NCBI RefSeq assembly: GCF_902806685.2
Contig: NC_048553.1
Span: 4,261,099-4,325,098, forward strand
Source: Maniola hyperantus
Lineage: Eukaryota > Arthropoda > Insecta > Lepidoptera > Nymphalidae
Reading direction: 5' to 3'
DNA: 64,000 bases
Shown here: in pieces, positions 41,650-52,047 of the stretch
Layout: every line of letters begins with the position of its first letter
Numbering within the stretch: position 1 is the stretch's first letter
Notes under the pieces: generated by a model
Database searches by the model: none
Seen by the model: the letters and a program-made list of their open reading frames with translations, nothing else
What the model was told of the DNA's origin: nothing
Position numbers and translations under genes: made by a program

Positions 41650-41754
41650 CAAAAAACAAAAAAAAACTCGACTGAGGGAGAGAGAGAATAGAGGCAAAAG
41701 TAGTAAATGTTTGTCGTATACCGTCAATTGTAACACATACAGTTGACGATTGAT

Positions 41755-41803
41755 TTTTAAAAAACCTAATTCTACGCGGACGAAGTCGCAGGCATCACCT
41801 AGT
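41755..41803. repeat. R-A head fragment, inverted
   Basis: 'aaaacctaattctacgcgg', 'gacgaagtcgcaggcatcac'. Confidence 0.7.
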
Positions 41804-42059
41804 AGTTTATAAGTCACTTAGGACCTTTGTAAACAGCGTCATACTTACTCATAGGCGAGCAAAATCCGACACGATTTTATTCCGAACGTAGAGGGCTGGC
41901 AAAACACCCGACATTTCTTGTCGGCGCCAACACAAAATCGGTTTTAGTCAAGCGTGCATCATATAAAATGTTCTGCCACTGGAACATCCGATTAAAATCC
42001 GGGCCCGACAACCGACAAGTGGGAACCGACTCTTACGGAAATAATCGACTGCGATAGAC

Positions 42060-42684
42060 AAACAGACGGAAGGACGGAGCAAATCGAACCATAAGGGTTC
42101 CATTTTTAGGGTTCCGTAGCCAAATGGCAAAAAACGGAACCCTTATAGATTCGTCATGTCTGTCTGTCTATCCATCCGTATGTCACAGCCACTTTTTTAC
42201 GAAACTATAGGAGCTATACTGTTGAAACTTGGTAAGTAGACGTATGCTGTGAACCGCACTAAGATTTTCACACAAAAATAGAAAAAAACAGTAAATTTTG
42301 GGGGTTCCCCATGCTTAGAACTGAAACTGAATAATTTTTTTTCATCAAACCCATACGTGTGGGTTATCTATGGATAGGTCTTTAAAAATGAAATTGAAGT
42401 TTCTAATATAATTTTTTTCCAAACTGAATAGTTTGCGTGACACTTCCAAAGTGGTAAAATGTGTGTGTGTGTGTGTGTCCCCCTGTTACTTCTAAAATAC
42501 TAGAATGATGAAACAAAAAAAAAATATGATGATATTACCATGAAAGTTTGCTTTCACCGAAAATTGGTTTGAACGAGATCTAGTAAGTAGTTTTTGATTT
42601 ATCATGCAAAATGTCGATAAAATACGATTGAAGTACGGAACCCTTAGTGCGCGAGTCTGATTCGCACTTGGCTGGTTTTTACGA
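42060..42684. repeat. R-B-related repeat, inverted, near full length
   Basis: 42104-42684 runs from 'ttttagggttccgtagcc' through 'tgtcacagccactttttta', 'gggggttccccatgctt', 'aattggtttgaacgagatc' to 'tacggaacccttagtgcgcg' and 'cgcacttggctgg'. The interior differs from the 7180 copy, so it is a separate subfamily. 42060-42103 is a fragment of another copy. A (gt)n tract lies at 42460-42478. Confidence 0.8.
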
Positions 42685-42959
42685 TTATGGTACGGAAACC
42701 CTTAAAAACTCTTATTCATAAAAATTTGTATCAGCTGGTTTAATTCCTGGTAGTTTTTATTTATGGTAAAAACCTGTGATTTGTTCATTCACTTGAGTCT
42801 TTTACCCTAGAATCTGATTAAACCGACCGCCCCATATCGAAACCCAGTAAATGTCATTTTTTGAAAAATCTTATGTCATAATTTTTACTTCAATAGTATC
42901 TCCCATTATTGTAAGGAAAACAGCATTAAAATCTATACTTCCACATTCATATCTATACT

Positions 42960-43222
42960 CCATACCTACTTAATATTATAAATGCGAAAGTGTGTCTGTC
43001 TGTCCGTCCGTCGGTCTGTCTGTCTGTCCGTCCGTCGGTCTGTCTGTCTGTCTGCTAGCCTTTTAAGGCCCATCCGTTCAACCAATTTTGACGAAATTTG
43101 GTACAGCGATAGCTTGCATCCCGGGGAAGGACATAGGCTACTTTTTATTTCGGAAAATCAAAGAGTTCCCACAGGATTTTAAAAACCTAAATCCACGCAG
43201 ACGAAGTCGCGGGCATCCTCTG
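42960..43222. repeat. R-A tail, inverted, expanded microsatellite
   Basis: 'taatattataaatgcgaaag', then gtct/gtcc units with an internal ~28-bp duplication containing 'gtccgtccgtcgg' (42991-43060), then 'gaaatttggtacagcgatag' and 'gacgaagtcgcgggcatcct'. Confidence 0.85.
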
Positions 43223-43268
43223 GTTTTCCATATAACAGAAATTATGATACCTCTAAAGTCTAAACCTA

Positions 43269-43432
43269 CAGTACGCGACAGGTTGAAAAAATGGTAATCG
43301 GGGAGGGAACGCCTCGTATACCCGCACAGCTCCTGCGCTAACCAGGTGCAGTCGTGCGCCTTATGACGTGCGGGTGTACGGCGCGTCCCCTTGCCTTATA
43401 TCCCGATTACCCTCTCAACCTGTCGCAGGCTA
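43269..43432. mobile_element. MITE-H, copy 3
   Basis: 'cagtacgcgacaggttgaaa' faces 'ctcaacctgtcgcaggcta', with a GC-rich palindromic centre. It follows an R-A copy by 46 bp. Confidence 0.75.
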
Positions 43433-43589
43433 TATATAGTAAGTGCACTTTTTCAAAGCAAACCAATTCAAAGCCTAGTAAGTCGCTGTGACCATTTTAA
43501 AAACATAACCCATGATCTAAAATCCAAATCAAAACAGTAAAGACGTTTAATAATGCATTAAAAGTAAGAATAGGAAAGGCAATAAGCTC

Positions 43590-43739
43590 TATAGTACGCG
43601 AGATGAATGATGAGAAAATGACAGATGGAAATCGGGGTATAAGGCCCGCACACCCGCACAGCCCCCACGCTAACCCGGTGCGTGATAGCGCGGGTGACGT
43701 CCCCACCCCGATTGCCATCTCGACCTGTCACGTACTATA
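43590..43739. mobile_element. MITE-H, copy 4
   Basis: 'tatagtacgcgagatg' faces 'cgacctgtcacgtactata'. The left arm has a small insertion. GC-rich centre with 'ccgcacacccgcacagcccc'. Confidence 0.75.
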
Positions 43740-44049
43740 GGTACATGTTAAATGTTTGCAAGGAAAATACTTTGCATACAATAATGTTTTTTCTGCATTA
43801 TTTAACAAAGTCTAACTACTAGAAAATCTACTGAAAATACTTAGTCTTAAAATAAAATAAATTAAATTATCTCCCTGCGATCTCGTCTGATGTCATTTAC
43901 AGGGTTTGGATTTTAGGCAGCCGAAATGTCACTGTTGACGCTATCAGAAGACCTAAAGCTTACGCTAGAACACAGAACTGTCATAATTCGTGTTCACTTA
44001 ACCTAACGTCTCTCAGAGGGCTGAGAGGCAATAAATGTTTTTCTTATAA
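43740..44049. other. Unassigned stretch
   Basis: Nothing recognised. Confidence 0.3.
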
Positions 44050-44264
44050 TCCATACTAATAGTATAAATGCGAAAGTGTGTCTGTCTGTCTGTCTGCTAG
44101 CTTTTCACGGCCCAACAGTTTAACCGATTTTGATGAAATTTAGTACAGAGTCAGCTTATATCCCAGAGAAGGCTACTTAGGCTACTTTTTATCTCGCAAG
44201 AGTTCCCAGGGGATTTTAAAAAACCCAAATCCACGCGGACGAAGTCGCGGGCATCATCTAGTTT
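44050..44264. repeat. R-A tail, inverted, complete
   Basis: 'ccatactaatagtataaatg', (gtct)3, 'gatgaaatttagtacagag', 'gacgaagtcgcgggcatcat', 'ctagtt'. Confidence 0.85.
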
Positions 44265-44380
44265 TAAATATCAATTTAATTTGAAATAGCCTTAATAATT
44301 ATTATTAAGGCTTCAAGTTAACAGGTTATGCCAGATGCTTTCAATTTTTTTTTTTTCAAAATTGAAGAAGAAGAAGAAAG

Positions 44381-44592
44381 GCATAATCATCACCATCATC
44401 ATCATCATCAACCGACAGACGTCCACTGTTGGACATAGGTCTCTAATAAGGTCTTCCTCATGGCACAGTCTTTCACCGCCTGAATCGAGCGGCTCCCTGT
44501 GACTCGTTTGATTCGTCTGTCCACCTAGAGGGGGTCTTCTAACGCTGCGCTTTCAGGTGCGAGGTCGCCATTCCAGTACCTTGGGAATTGGG
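44381..44592 (-). mobile_element. RTE-E LINE 3' end, antisense
   Basis: Cat-rich tail, then 'cgacagacgtccactgttgg', 'acataggtctctaataagg', 'gagcggctccctgtgactcg', 'aacgctgcgctttcaggtgc', 'cattccagtaccttggg'. It encodes, in minus sense, the RTE C-terminal block with indels. Confidence 0.8.
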
Positions 44593-45778
44593 ATCGTATT
44601 TGTAAATATATATTTGGCTTTTCGAATTACGAGCGCTCATTGCCACTTGAAATGAAATGAAATTAAATGAAATGAAATTCAAATATGGATCTGACACATA
44701 GGTATAATACTTACTTAGAAAATATTACTGTCTGTCAACATAATCTATGACAACCTCACAACTAGTACGTAATACTACGATAATTTTAAAATAAATTTGA
44801 GTAGTGAGCAGGCTTCATTTTGAGATAAATAAATCCCTATTTTATTATTCAACCATTACCAGTACATATAAACACAACTTTCATTCAAAAATAATAAGTT
44901 TATAGCGTAATTTTACGAAGAAATGGATGCGCACAGCTCCGCCCGCCATGAAAGCCAAAAGGCTACTGACAGGATTTAGCGCCTGCAAGAAAATGAATAA
45001 TTTCCGTTCGTTTTAGATTATTTAAGAAATGAAATACATTTAGTTTAAAACCAATAATTTAAAATGATAAGATAACCTAAACATATTGTTTTGTGATGGT
45101 TTGAATTTAACACGTTTAGCCGTTAAAGAAAAAAACAACAAAACAAGTAGATCATAGCAATGTTTTCAACATCAATTCTTCAAAAAACGGGATAATTTGA
45201 ACAAATGTGATATAGGTCATTATGATCTTCACAAATTGAAGTTTTTTATTACATGTATTTAATAGCTATTAATGCTTTAGGAAAGAAAATCTTTTTCTTC
45301 AAATTTACAGCATTTTCGCGATTTGACACTTCCTTTCCCCTTAAAATTCAGATTTATTTATTTTGTTATAGAAATGCGAATCAAAACCGTGCACCAACGT
45401 CCTTTTAGTCTCATCCATTTTAACACGTTTTTATTCATGCGCTTTTTTGTCCTTACCTCCTCTCAGTAATTTTTTTAATATACCAAAAATCTTACCCGTT
45501 ATTAAAACAGGTAGCAAATAAAGTGTTTGCTCCTTTCGCGCTCCATTGATCATATTTAAGCTCGTACAGGAAAATGCTTTTGATGGGATGCGATCCGTAA
45601 CTAGCATCATAATATAAGTTTTCCCCTAGCGATATATAAAGTGAAAATTGTTCTTACGAGTAGCTCAGTAAACGTTTTTAGTGTAACAACAAGTCATTTA
45701 TATTAACTCTCACGGGATCTCTCAAATAAATTAGAAATTCGGCGGATTTGGAATTCCCGTAGCTTTAGTGTAGTAGTT
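44593..45778. other. Unassigned AT-rich stretch
   Basis: A short 'gaaatgaaat' tandem patch near 44648-44680. Otherwise nothing recognised. Confidence 0.3.
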
Positions 45779-46030
45779 CACGAAAACAGTTATTCATCAT
45801 CATGATGAATAACTAACTGTTTTCGTGCCCATCGCCGGCTCACTACAGAGCACGGATCTCCTATCAGCGTGGAAAGGGTTTTGACTATAGTCTACCACCC
45901 TGCTGGCTAAGTCCGGCTTGGCAGACTTCACACTTTGAGAACATTATGGAGAACTCCCAGGCATGCGGATTTCTCCGATTAGGAAGCGGACGTCCTAACC
46001 ACTGGGCACTAGGCTATCATAGCTTGCCAT
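45779..46030 (-). repeat. SINE-D copy 8 with inverted duplication at its tail
   Basis: 45779-45826 folds on itself: 'cacgaaaacagttattcatc' faces 'gaataactaactgttttcgtg' with a 4-base offset. The SINE body and head follow: 'gcccatcgccggctcac', 'gagaactcccaggcatgcgg', 'gcactaggctatcatagctt'. Confidence 0.75.
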
Positions 46031-46059
46031 GACAGTTATTGCCATGACTTAACTATATA

Positions 46060-46145
46060 ATAATTGCCTCGTTGCTCTAGAGGTCCTGGGCTTAATTCTC
46101 AAGTCGGGCCAAAAATATTTAAGTATTCGTTTCTATGTGGAGTAA
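46060..46145 (+). repeat. tRNA-like SINE head remnant
   Basis: 'attgcctcgttgctctagag' and 'ctgggcttaattctcaagtc' then 'gggccaaaaatatt' resemble a lepidopteran tRNA-headed SINE with a mutated B box. Confidence 0.5.
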
Positions 46146-46214
46146 TTCTCAGTTATACTAGCCTGAAGTGACGAAGTTGGCGGTATTTCAACCCGCGTGT
46201 CTCGGAAAGCACGT

Positions 46215-46366
46215 ATAGTACGCGACAGGTAGCGATGGCAATCGCGGGGGACGCCCCGCATACCCGCATGTCACCCGATCTCGCCCGCACTAGATTAGCA
46301 TTGGAGCTGTGCGGGTGTGCGGAGCGTCTCCACTCCGATTGCCATCTCGACCTGTCGCGTACTATA
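46215..46366. mobile_element. MITE-H, copy 5
   Basis: 'tatagtacgcgacaggtagc' faces 'ctcgacctgtcgcgtactat'. GC-rich centre. Open frames over it on both strands (46153-46525) are artefacts of the palindrome. Confidence 0.8.
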
Positions 46367-46403
46367 GCTACAGCTGCGTCGATCCTGCACCTGATCTCCC
46401 CCA

Positions 46404-46507
46404 GTTGTTTTTTTTTTTCAAATAAAATAGCGAGCAAACGAACATGCGAGTCGCCTAATACCACCGCCCATGAACATTTGCAGCACGACAACCAATGCGT
46501 TGCCGGC
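46404..46507 (-). mobile_element. LINE 3' end with poly(A), antisense
   Basis: A T-run at 46404-46419 is followed by 'aaataaaatagcgagcaaac', 'accaccgcccatgaacattt' and 'cgttgccggcctttcagg'. In minus sense this is the same terminal region as the LINE at 52233-52710 (stop codon region, short 3' UTR, A-tail). Confidence 0.75.
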
Positions 46508-47029
46508 CTTTCAGGAATTGGTTAGTCCGCCCCTTAAGTAAGCCCATGTTATAACCTAGTGGGAACCGTAGTGGTTGTGTCAGGTTTTAGTCCCATTGGT
46601 TTATGAGACGCCTGGCAACCTTACCTAGATACCTACGACAGATTTTAGCAGAATTTATCCCAAACCTAAAAATATTAATCAAGTCCTTATACATCTTAGT
46701 TTTAAATTTCATGCTCTATGTTATGTTAAGAGTAATAAATTCAATACGTGAGACCTTGGGAACTAGAAAAAGTGTTCCGTTATCGTTGTGCCCAATAGAA
46801 TTAGGAGAAAGTTACTGTAGTGATGTAAAGACGTAATCAGTCAAGGAATTTATCAGACACTTGAAGGAATAAGTTACGTAACCCAAAATTGTATTGGAGA
46901 CCGGCCAAAGAGAAATGCCAACTACTTACAGTGTTGAAACTTATCATATCTACAAACATGGACTGCTAAACTGATAAGTCATTACCCAAAATGGGGTAGG
47001 ACAAGGTTATCTAAATATAAAGGCAACTG
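46508..47029. other. Unassigned stretch
   Basis: The 77-codon frame at 46603-46836 has no recognisable domain. Confidence 0.3.
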
Positions 47030-47400
47030 ACTGACAATTTTGTGTAGTCCACGCGGATGAAGTCGCGAGCATAAGTTTAAAGTTAGTGATATTATATGAC
47101 TACTAAATGATACCCGCGACTTTGGCCGCGTTGATTTCAGTTTTTTTTAATATGTGAGAACTTTTTGATCTTCCGGGATAAAAAGTAGCCTATGCCCAGT
47201 GGCGTGCACAGTGTTTGAAGCCAGGGTAGGCATTAATTAAGTAGGAACCTGTTTACATGCAGGTCATAATGAAAAATATGCATTGAGCTATTACAACTGG
47301 GGTAAGCAGTGCATTTATGCCTCTATGATCTGCACGCCACTGCCTATGCCTGTCTCTAGGATGCAACCCACCTCTGTACTAAATAGATGATGCCATGCCT
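47030..47400. repeat. R-F head fragment, then R-A tail split by MITE-I
   Basis: 47036-47075 is inverted R-F ('gtagtccacgcggatgaagt'). 47100-47196 is R-A ('gatacccgcgactttggccg', 'tccgggataaaaagtagcct'). After the MITE, R-A resumes at 47343 ('cctatgcctgtctctagg', 'acctctgtactaaat'). Confidence 0.75.
47197..47342. mobile_element. MITE-I, hAT-type, copy 3
   Basis: 146 bp, ends CAGTGGCGTGCA / TGCACGCCACTG, exact 8-bp duplication CCTATGCC (47189-47196 and 47343-47350). Closely matches copy 1, in the same orientation. Confidence 0.9.
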
Positions 47401-48076
47401 AGGTGGATTTAGACCTTTTAAAAATCTAGTCTAGAAGTCTTAGTCTAGTCTAAAATAGGCTGCGGAATTTTGTTATAAAAGGTTATTTATACTCATTGCC
47501 ACAAAGTACAACTTTTGGACTTTCCTGAGGTAAATTATTAAGATACCTACTTGCACTTCTTAACCGCCGGAGTATACACTCCATTTATTTACGGTGGCCT
47601 TCGGTGGCTCATTAACTAAATGAAGGAAATATATTTTTCTCGCTTAAATCAACGCAATCAAAGCTCGATGAATTCAAGAGCTTTTTACACAAACTTGAAT
47701 TTTCATTTAATTTGAGAGAGCTAAATAGTTCTCTCTGGGCTTGCTTATCATTTTCCTGGAGCTTATTTTACGTGGTAAATAAAAATTCATATCGTCACTT
47801 TTATTTTTTTAGAAAATTATTGAAATAATAATGTCTCAGAGAAATTTTACTTGCACCAGTTGAAATATAAGATTGAAGAAGTTAATCCTCTTTTGAAATT
47901 AATTTTTATAAAAGATGTTATTTATTTGAATACACAATTACAAGCACAAAAACTTCGATATTTTATTATCTGTGGTTTTGTTTTTAATCTTAATTTAAAT
48001 ATGAAATACAAGAATAATTGAAACAATTTCCTTGATTAAGAAAATTTAAACATAGCTCCAAATATCCAGATTAAAA
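47401..48076. other. Unassigned AT-rich stretch
   Basis: Nothing recognised. Confidence 0.3.
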
Positions 48077-48268
48077 TATAGTCCGCGACAGATCGAGATG
48101 GCAATCGGAGTATAAGGGGGGGGGGGGGGGGCGTACACCCGCACCACATGAGTATAGATCCACTCGTGTGCCCGAACGTGACCCGCGCTCGCCCGCACGC
48201 GGGGGCTGTGCAGGTGTACGGGGCGTTCCATCCCCGATTGCGAATTCGAACTGTCGCGTACTGTATAT
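48077..48268. mobile_element. MITE-H, copy 6, with G16 run
   Basis: 'atagtccgcgacagatcgag' faces 'gaactgtcgcgtactgtat'. It contains sixteen consecutive Gs at 48116-48131, where other copies have 'gaggcggggg'-like sequence. Confidence 0.8.
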
Positions 48269-48319
48269 CTTTCGCATTTTTGCTTAAAATCAGAGTATGA
48301 AACGAAGTGATTCGCCAAA

Positions 48320-48490
48320 CAACTAAGTGGCCGACGTAGCACGTTAAACTGGCAGTTGGCCAGCCACGTGTTGGAAGACCGATGGACGTTGGAGTCGAAA
48401 AGTCCTCGAGTGGAGACGGCGCGGCGTCTTGGCAATCGCAGTGTAGGGTGCCTCAAGGTGGAACGACGATTTCTGAAAGTGGCTGACATT
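48320..48490 (+). pseudogene. RTE reverse transcriptase C-terminal remnant
   Basis: Plus-strand codons give a degraded version of the RTE C-terminal block (LNWQLASHV, then SPRVETARRLGNRSVG, then FLKVAD) in the order seen intact at 4490-4825. Internal deletions are present. Confidence 0.5.
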
Positions 48491-48546
48491 GCTTGCTAAT
48501 AATAACGTATTATGTTATTAAAAATGTTTGGCTGTTAATAATTAAT

Positions 48547-48992
48547 GTTACCATTTTTAGGGTTCCGTACCTCAAAAGGAAAAACGGAACCCTTATAGGA
48601 TCACTTTGTTATCTGTCTGTCTGTCTGTCGGTCTGTCAAGAAACCTACAGGGTACTTCCCGTTGACCTAGAATCATGAAATTTGGCAGGTAGGGTAGGTC
48701 TTATAGCAGACATTCGGGGAAAAATCTGAAAACCGTGAATTTGTGGTTGCACTACACAAAAAAAAATTAAATTGTGGTCATGAACTAATAATTAGTATTT
48801 TCAATTTTCGAAGTAAGATAACTACTTATATCAAGTGGGGAATCATATGAAAGGTCTTCACCTGTGCATTCTAAAATAGATTTTTGTTTATTTTTATGCC
48901 TTATAATTTTTGAATTCTCGTGCAAAATATCGAAAAAATAAGAATAGTGCGGAACCCTCGTTGCGCGGGCCTGACTCGCACTTGGCCGGACT
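48547..48992. repeat. R-B repeat, inverted, near full length
   Basis: 'tttttagggttccgtacctc', (gtct)n, 'aatcatgaaatttggcagg', 'ttgcgcgggcctgactcgca' and 'cttggccgg' mirror the intact copy at 7180. Confidence 0.85.
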
Positions 48993-49012
48993 TTTTTTCT
49001 ATTGAAATATTA

Positions 49013-49166
49013 TGCTTGGAGTTTCCCTACGTGATTAAATCAGAAATCAGGAGATCCGTGGGAGAACTAGAGTAACCGACATTTTATTTATTTTTATTTA
49101 TTTATTTATAGCTCAATGGGTTGCGAAGCTGATGTGGCAACGGGCAGGGTACATAATTCGGAAAAC
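49013..49166 (+). pseudogene. RTE-E reverse transcriptase fragment with ttat insertion
   Basis: 'gcttggagtttccctacgtg', 'gagaactagagtaaccgaca', then 27 bases of tttat-type repeat (49083-49110), then 'gctcaatgggttgcgaag'. Elsewhere the two sides are contiguous ('accgacatagctca'), so the AT repeat was inserted. Confidence 0.65.
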
Positions 49167-49689
49167 ACAGTCAGGTGGTACAGACGTACAGCGGGGCTGG
49201 GTGAAACTATAAGGTATAGAGCCCTATAAAACTAAGTAGGCATTTCAGCAACGCAGACAGTAACTCTAATTTTATTTATTTTGTATTGGAAGATAAATAA
49301 AAATGTGTATCGTTATTTCTGATTTGAGCAGAATCAGATTCAGTAATTCCACACCACTCGCAATAAACAAACAATGGACCGCGTAGGTACGGGCTTGATT
49401 TCGTTTGACTCGACGTAAAATAAAACTCACCAATTTTAATAAAATCGTAAATGTAAAAGGATTGATGTTGTTTTTTATTAAAAAAAAATGTTCGTAGTAT
49501 TTGTTTTTAATTCGGATCAACTTAGGTTCAAGGCGTATTGCTTTAAAGGCGAAGAGACACGACGCGTCTTTTAATACATTTTTATTATTATTTTTCAGAT
49601 GTTGCAAAGTAAACTGAATTTCAGTAAAACTAGGCTATGGGTACCTGCTCTTTGATCATCCCGGATAATAATAGCCTGATGTCACTTTA
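49167..49689. other. Unassigned stretch
   Basis: The 111-codon minus-strand frame at 49272-49607 is low complexity with no recognisable domain. Confidence 0.3.
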
Positions 49690-49876
49690 TAGCCTCCAGC
49701 GGCTCGATTGCGGTAGAATGACAGCTGCAATATCACAATCGCAATCATCTCTGGTTGGTTGATGCTCGCTTACTATTGGTACCAAATTTCATCCAAATCG
49801 GTTAAACTGTTGGGCCGTGAAAAGCTAGCAGACAGACAGACACACTTTCGCATTTATAATATTAGTATGGATAATT
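49690..49876. repeat. R-M copy 2 (inverted) followed by R-A tail end
   Basis: 49690-49785 complements the 15789-15860 repeat ('aatcgcaatcatctctgg', 'gatgctcgcttactattgg'). 49786-49876 is the end of an R-A copy ('gggccgtgaaaagctagcag', 'ttataatattagtatggat'). Confidence 0.7.
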
Positions 49877-50064
49877 TCGAAACGCAAATCACTTGACGCA
49901 AGCTTTGCCGGTAGGATAGCAATATATAGGTAAGTATATCTTATTAGCCAATAATGGATTAATTAGTTAATTTATTTACCAAACTGATGGTATCATCTAA
50001 ACAACGGTATTAACTGCTGTAATTGGCTGATTTATGCCGCAATTCGAACGTTGTACCGAGCCAT

Positions 50065-50150
50065 GGTTGCAATTAATTGCTATAGCGACAGATATCTGGT
50101 CTGCGGTCCACTGCTTTCGATTGCTTCGTTTGTTTGTTTGATTAAAGGCT
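50065..50150. other. Non-repeat block, copy 1 of module pair Z
   Basis: 'gcaattaattgctat', 'gcgacagat', 'tgcggtcc', 'cttcgttt' and 'gattaaagg' recur in order at 52048-52125. CAATTAATTG is a self-complementary homeodomain-type core. It could be an unknown repeat or a duplicated regulatory block. Confidence 0.4.
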
Positions 50151-50515
50151 GAAACAAACAGAAGGTGGCCCGACAGCGAATCGAAGTTATAATACAAGGA
50201 ACTATGTGAAGATAACCAAGTATAAAGCATACAAGTTTTCTATATTACTGTAATAAATATCTAAATCCGGAGGTGTGCGTTAATAGCTGTAACACAGTTT
50301 TTTAACTAACACAGCTATTACCGTTTCCCTAGTGTTTATGGCCCTATGTAAATTTAAAAATAAATAAATTATTATAAAATTTAAAAAAAAAAGTAGAAGC
50401 TCGCTTAATTACTGTCCCGCGCCGTCGCGTCGTGTCGCTACCACGCGCATTTTCATGCAGTTCGTAGTACTTACTAAAAACTACACTTGCTACTTAGTAT
50501 ACGCATTAAATTAAA

Positions 50516-50671
50516 AGGGTGCTGTTCACTGAAGCGGAGCGGAAATGTGTTACGCAGACCAATCAGATTGTCGGTAAATAACGTGATAATTTTATTCCGT
50601 CATCTGACAAAACTCTGAATGGCCAACTATACACATCTCCGCTCCGCTCTGCTTTAGTGGACAGGCACCCT
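50516..50671. mobile_element. MITE-T inverted-repeat element
   Basis: 156 bp. 'agggtgctgttcactgaag' with 'cggagcggaaatgtgt' faces 'acacatctccgctccgctc' with 'tagtggacaggcaccct'. The arms match over about 35 bases with gaps. No target duplication determined. Confidence 0.7.
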
Positions 50672-50879
50672 AATACTAACGTATAGAATAGTCAACGTGA
50701 ACAACATCTGTGAGTCACGTGATACAGTGCAGGACGTGCGGAAGGGGGCTAATGACTTGAGACTTAGATGCTACAATAATTACAGAAGCTACACTTTTTT
50801 TACGTATATTCTGCCTATTGCATTGTTGTCTTTTCGTCGTCAAAAAGTTCAAAAAGTTCGTCGTTTCGTTCGTTCGTCA

Positions 50880-51035
50880 TATTTATATGGGACCACCTTG
50901 GAAGTATACCCTTTCGAATAAAAAAAGAATTTTCAAAATCGGTCTAGGCGTCTTCGAGTAATCGAAGAAAAAAAACAATAAAAAAAATATTCCGATGAAT
51001 TGAGAACCGCCTCCTTTTTTGAAGTCGATTAAACC
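50880..51035. repeat. R-K end fragment
   Basis: 'tgggaccaccttggaagtat', 'accctttcgaataaaaa', 'attccgatgaattgagaacc' and 'ttgaagtcgattaa' follow the order seen at 23200-23312. Confidence 0.75.
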
Positions 51036-51108
51036 TTGACTATGAATTTCAGTGTTAATGTCAGATTTACGCACAGTTAACGTTAACATGAAAAGTTAAC
51101 GTTACACT

Positions 51109-52010
51109 CAGGGGCGTCCACAGACTTTTAAGCCAGGGTAGGCAGGGTAGGGCAGGTTAGGTAAGGTAGGGTTAGGTAGGAACCTGTTTACTGGCAGGTC
51201 ATCATGAAAAATATGCCGAGCTATTACAACTGGGGAACGCAGTGCATGTATGCCTCTATGACCTGCACGCCACAGCTAAACAGCTGCCATCTAGTTAATA
51301 CTTGAGATAACTGAAAAGCTTTTGTCCGCTGCGTGGGTCCGCTCCTCAATAGAGGGCGCTAACTATACAAAATAAACAAATTTCAAATTTTATCATTATG
51401 TCATGTTTTTAGAATCTAAAACGTACTTAAGTTTACGGAAAATAATATCAATAAATTAATTAAATTGAAAAAGTACAGAATCATAATCTTATTTTGATTG
51501 CAACAGATAAAACATTCATATGTTTTTACGAATTTAAATCGCGCGCGGTTTTCAAAACAGGTCTGATATAAATTACTCTCTTGTGATTGGACAGAAGCTC
51601 TGCTTATTAGGTCCGCAATTTGACGCACACATTGACAGATTTCGAGGAGAAATGTGAGACACACAAAGACGTTGTCTTGTGTAATTATACTAAACCGTAA
51701 GCATTTCGAGACGCAGCTTTTCGTCCGATGTCGACTGCGTGATCCCGATCGCGATCGTTATGCGATCGCGATCGATAGGCCGGGCGGCGAGTTTTTAAAG
51801 AAGTGTACTTACCCAATATTAACATAATTATTTTATACTAATTCTGTTATAGTTTTTTTAATAATTCTTTACTAATTATGATAATACCAATTAGATATCA
51901 AAAAAATGTTTTTTTTTTTTAAATTTTAAAGGCTTTTATAATATGATTTTGAAGATCCCAAATGGTAGGGTAAGCAGTGCCTATATGCCTCTATGGCTTG
52001 CACGCCACTG
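51109..52010. mobile_element. 902-bp hAT-type element, composite-looking
   Basis: Flanked by an exact 8-bp duplication GTTACACT (51101-51108 and 52011-52018). Left end CAGGGGCGTCCAC and right end TGCACGCCACTG. 51109-51275 is almost a whole MITE-I. 51950-52010 repeats the last ~60 bp of MITE-I. About 670 bp of unrelated DNA lies between. Either two MITE-I copies moved together with the DNA between them, or this is a longer relative. No transposase frame inside. Confidence 0.75.
51746..51774. repeat. Duplicated self-complementary 12-mer
   Basis: cgatcgcgatcg occurs twice, five bases apart (51746-51757 and 51763-51774). Each copy is its own reverse complement. It lies inside the hAT-type composite. 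Confidence 0.9.
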
Positions 52011-52047
52011 GTTACACTTATAGAGCCTCTGAATGTTGAATTGAATC

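Noticed and set aside
46153..46525. Overlapping 112- and 96-codon genes on opposite strands
   Set aside because: Both span a MITE-H palindrome and a LINE tail. GC-rich palindromes keep frames open on both strands.
48046..48489. 147-codon minus-strand gene
   Set aside because: Covers MITE-H copy 6 and the antisense of an RTE remnant. Proline/arginine-rich composition comes from the palindrome and G-run.
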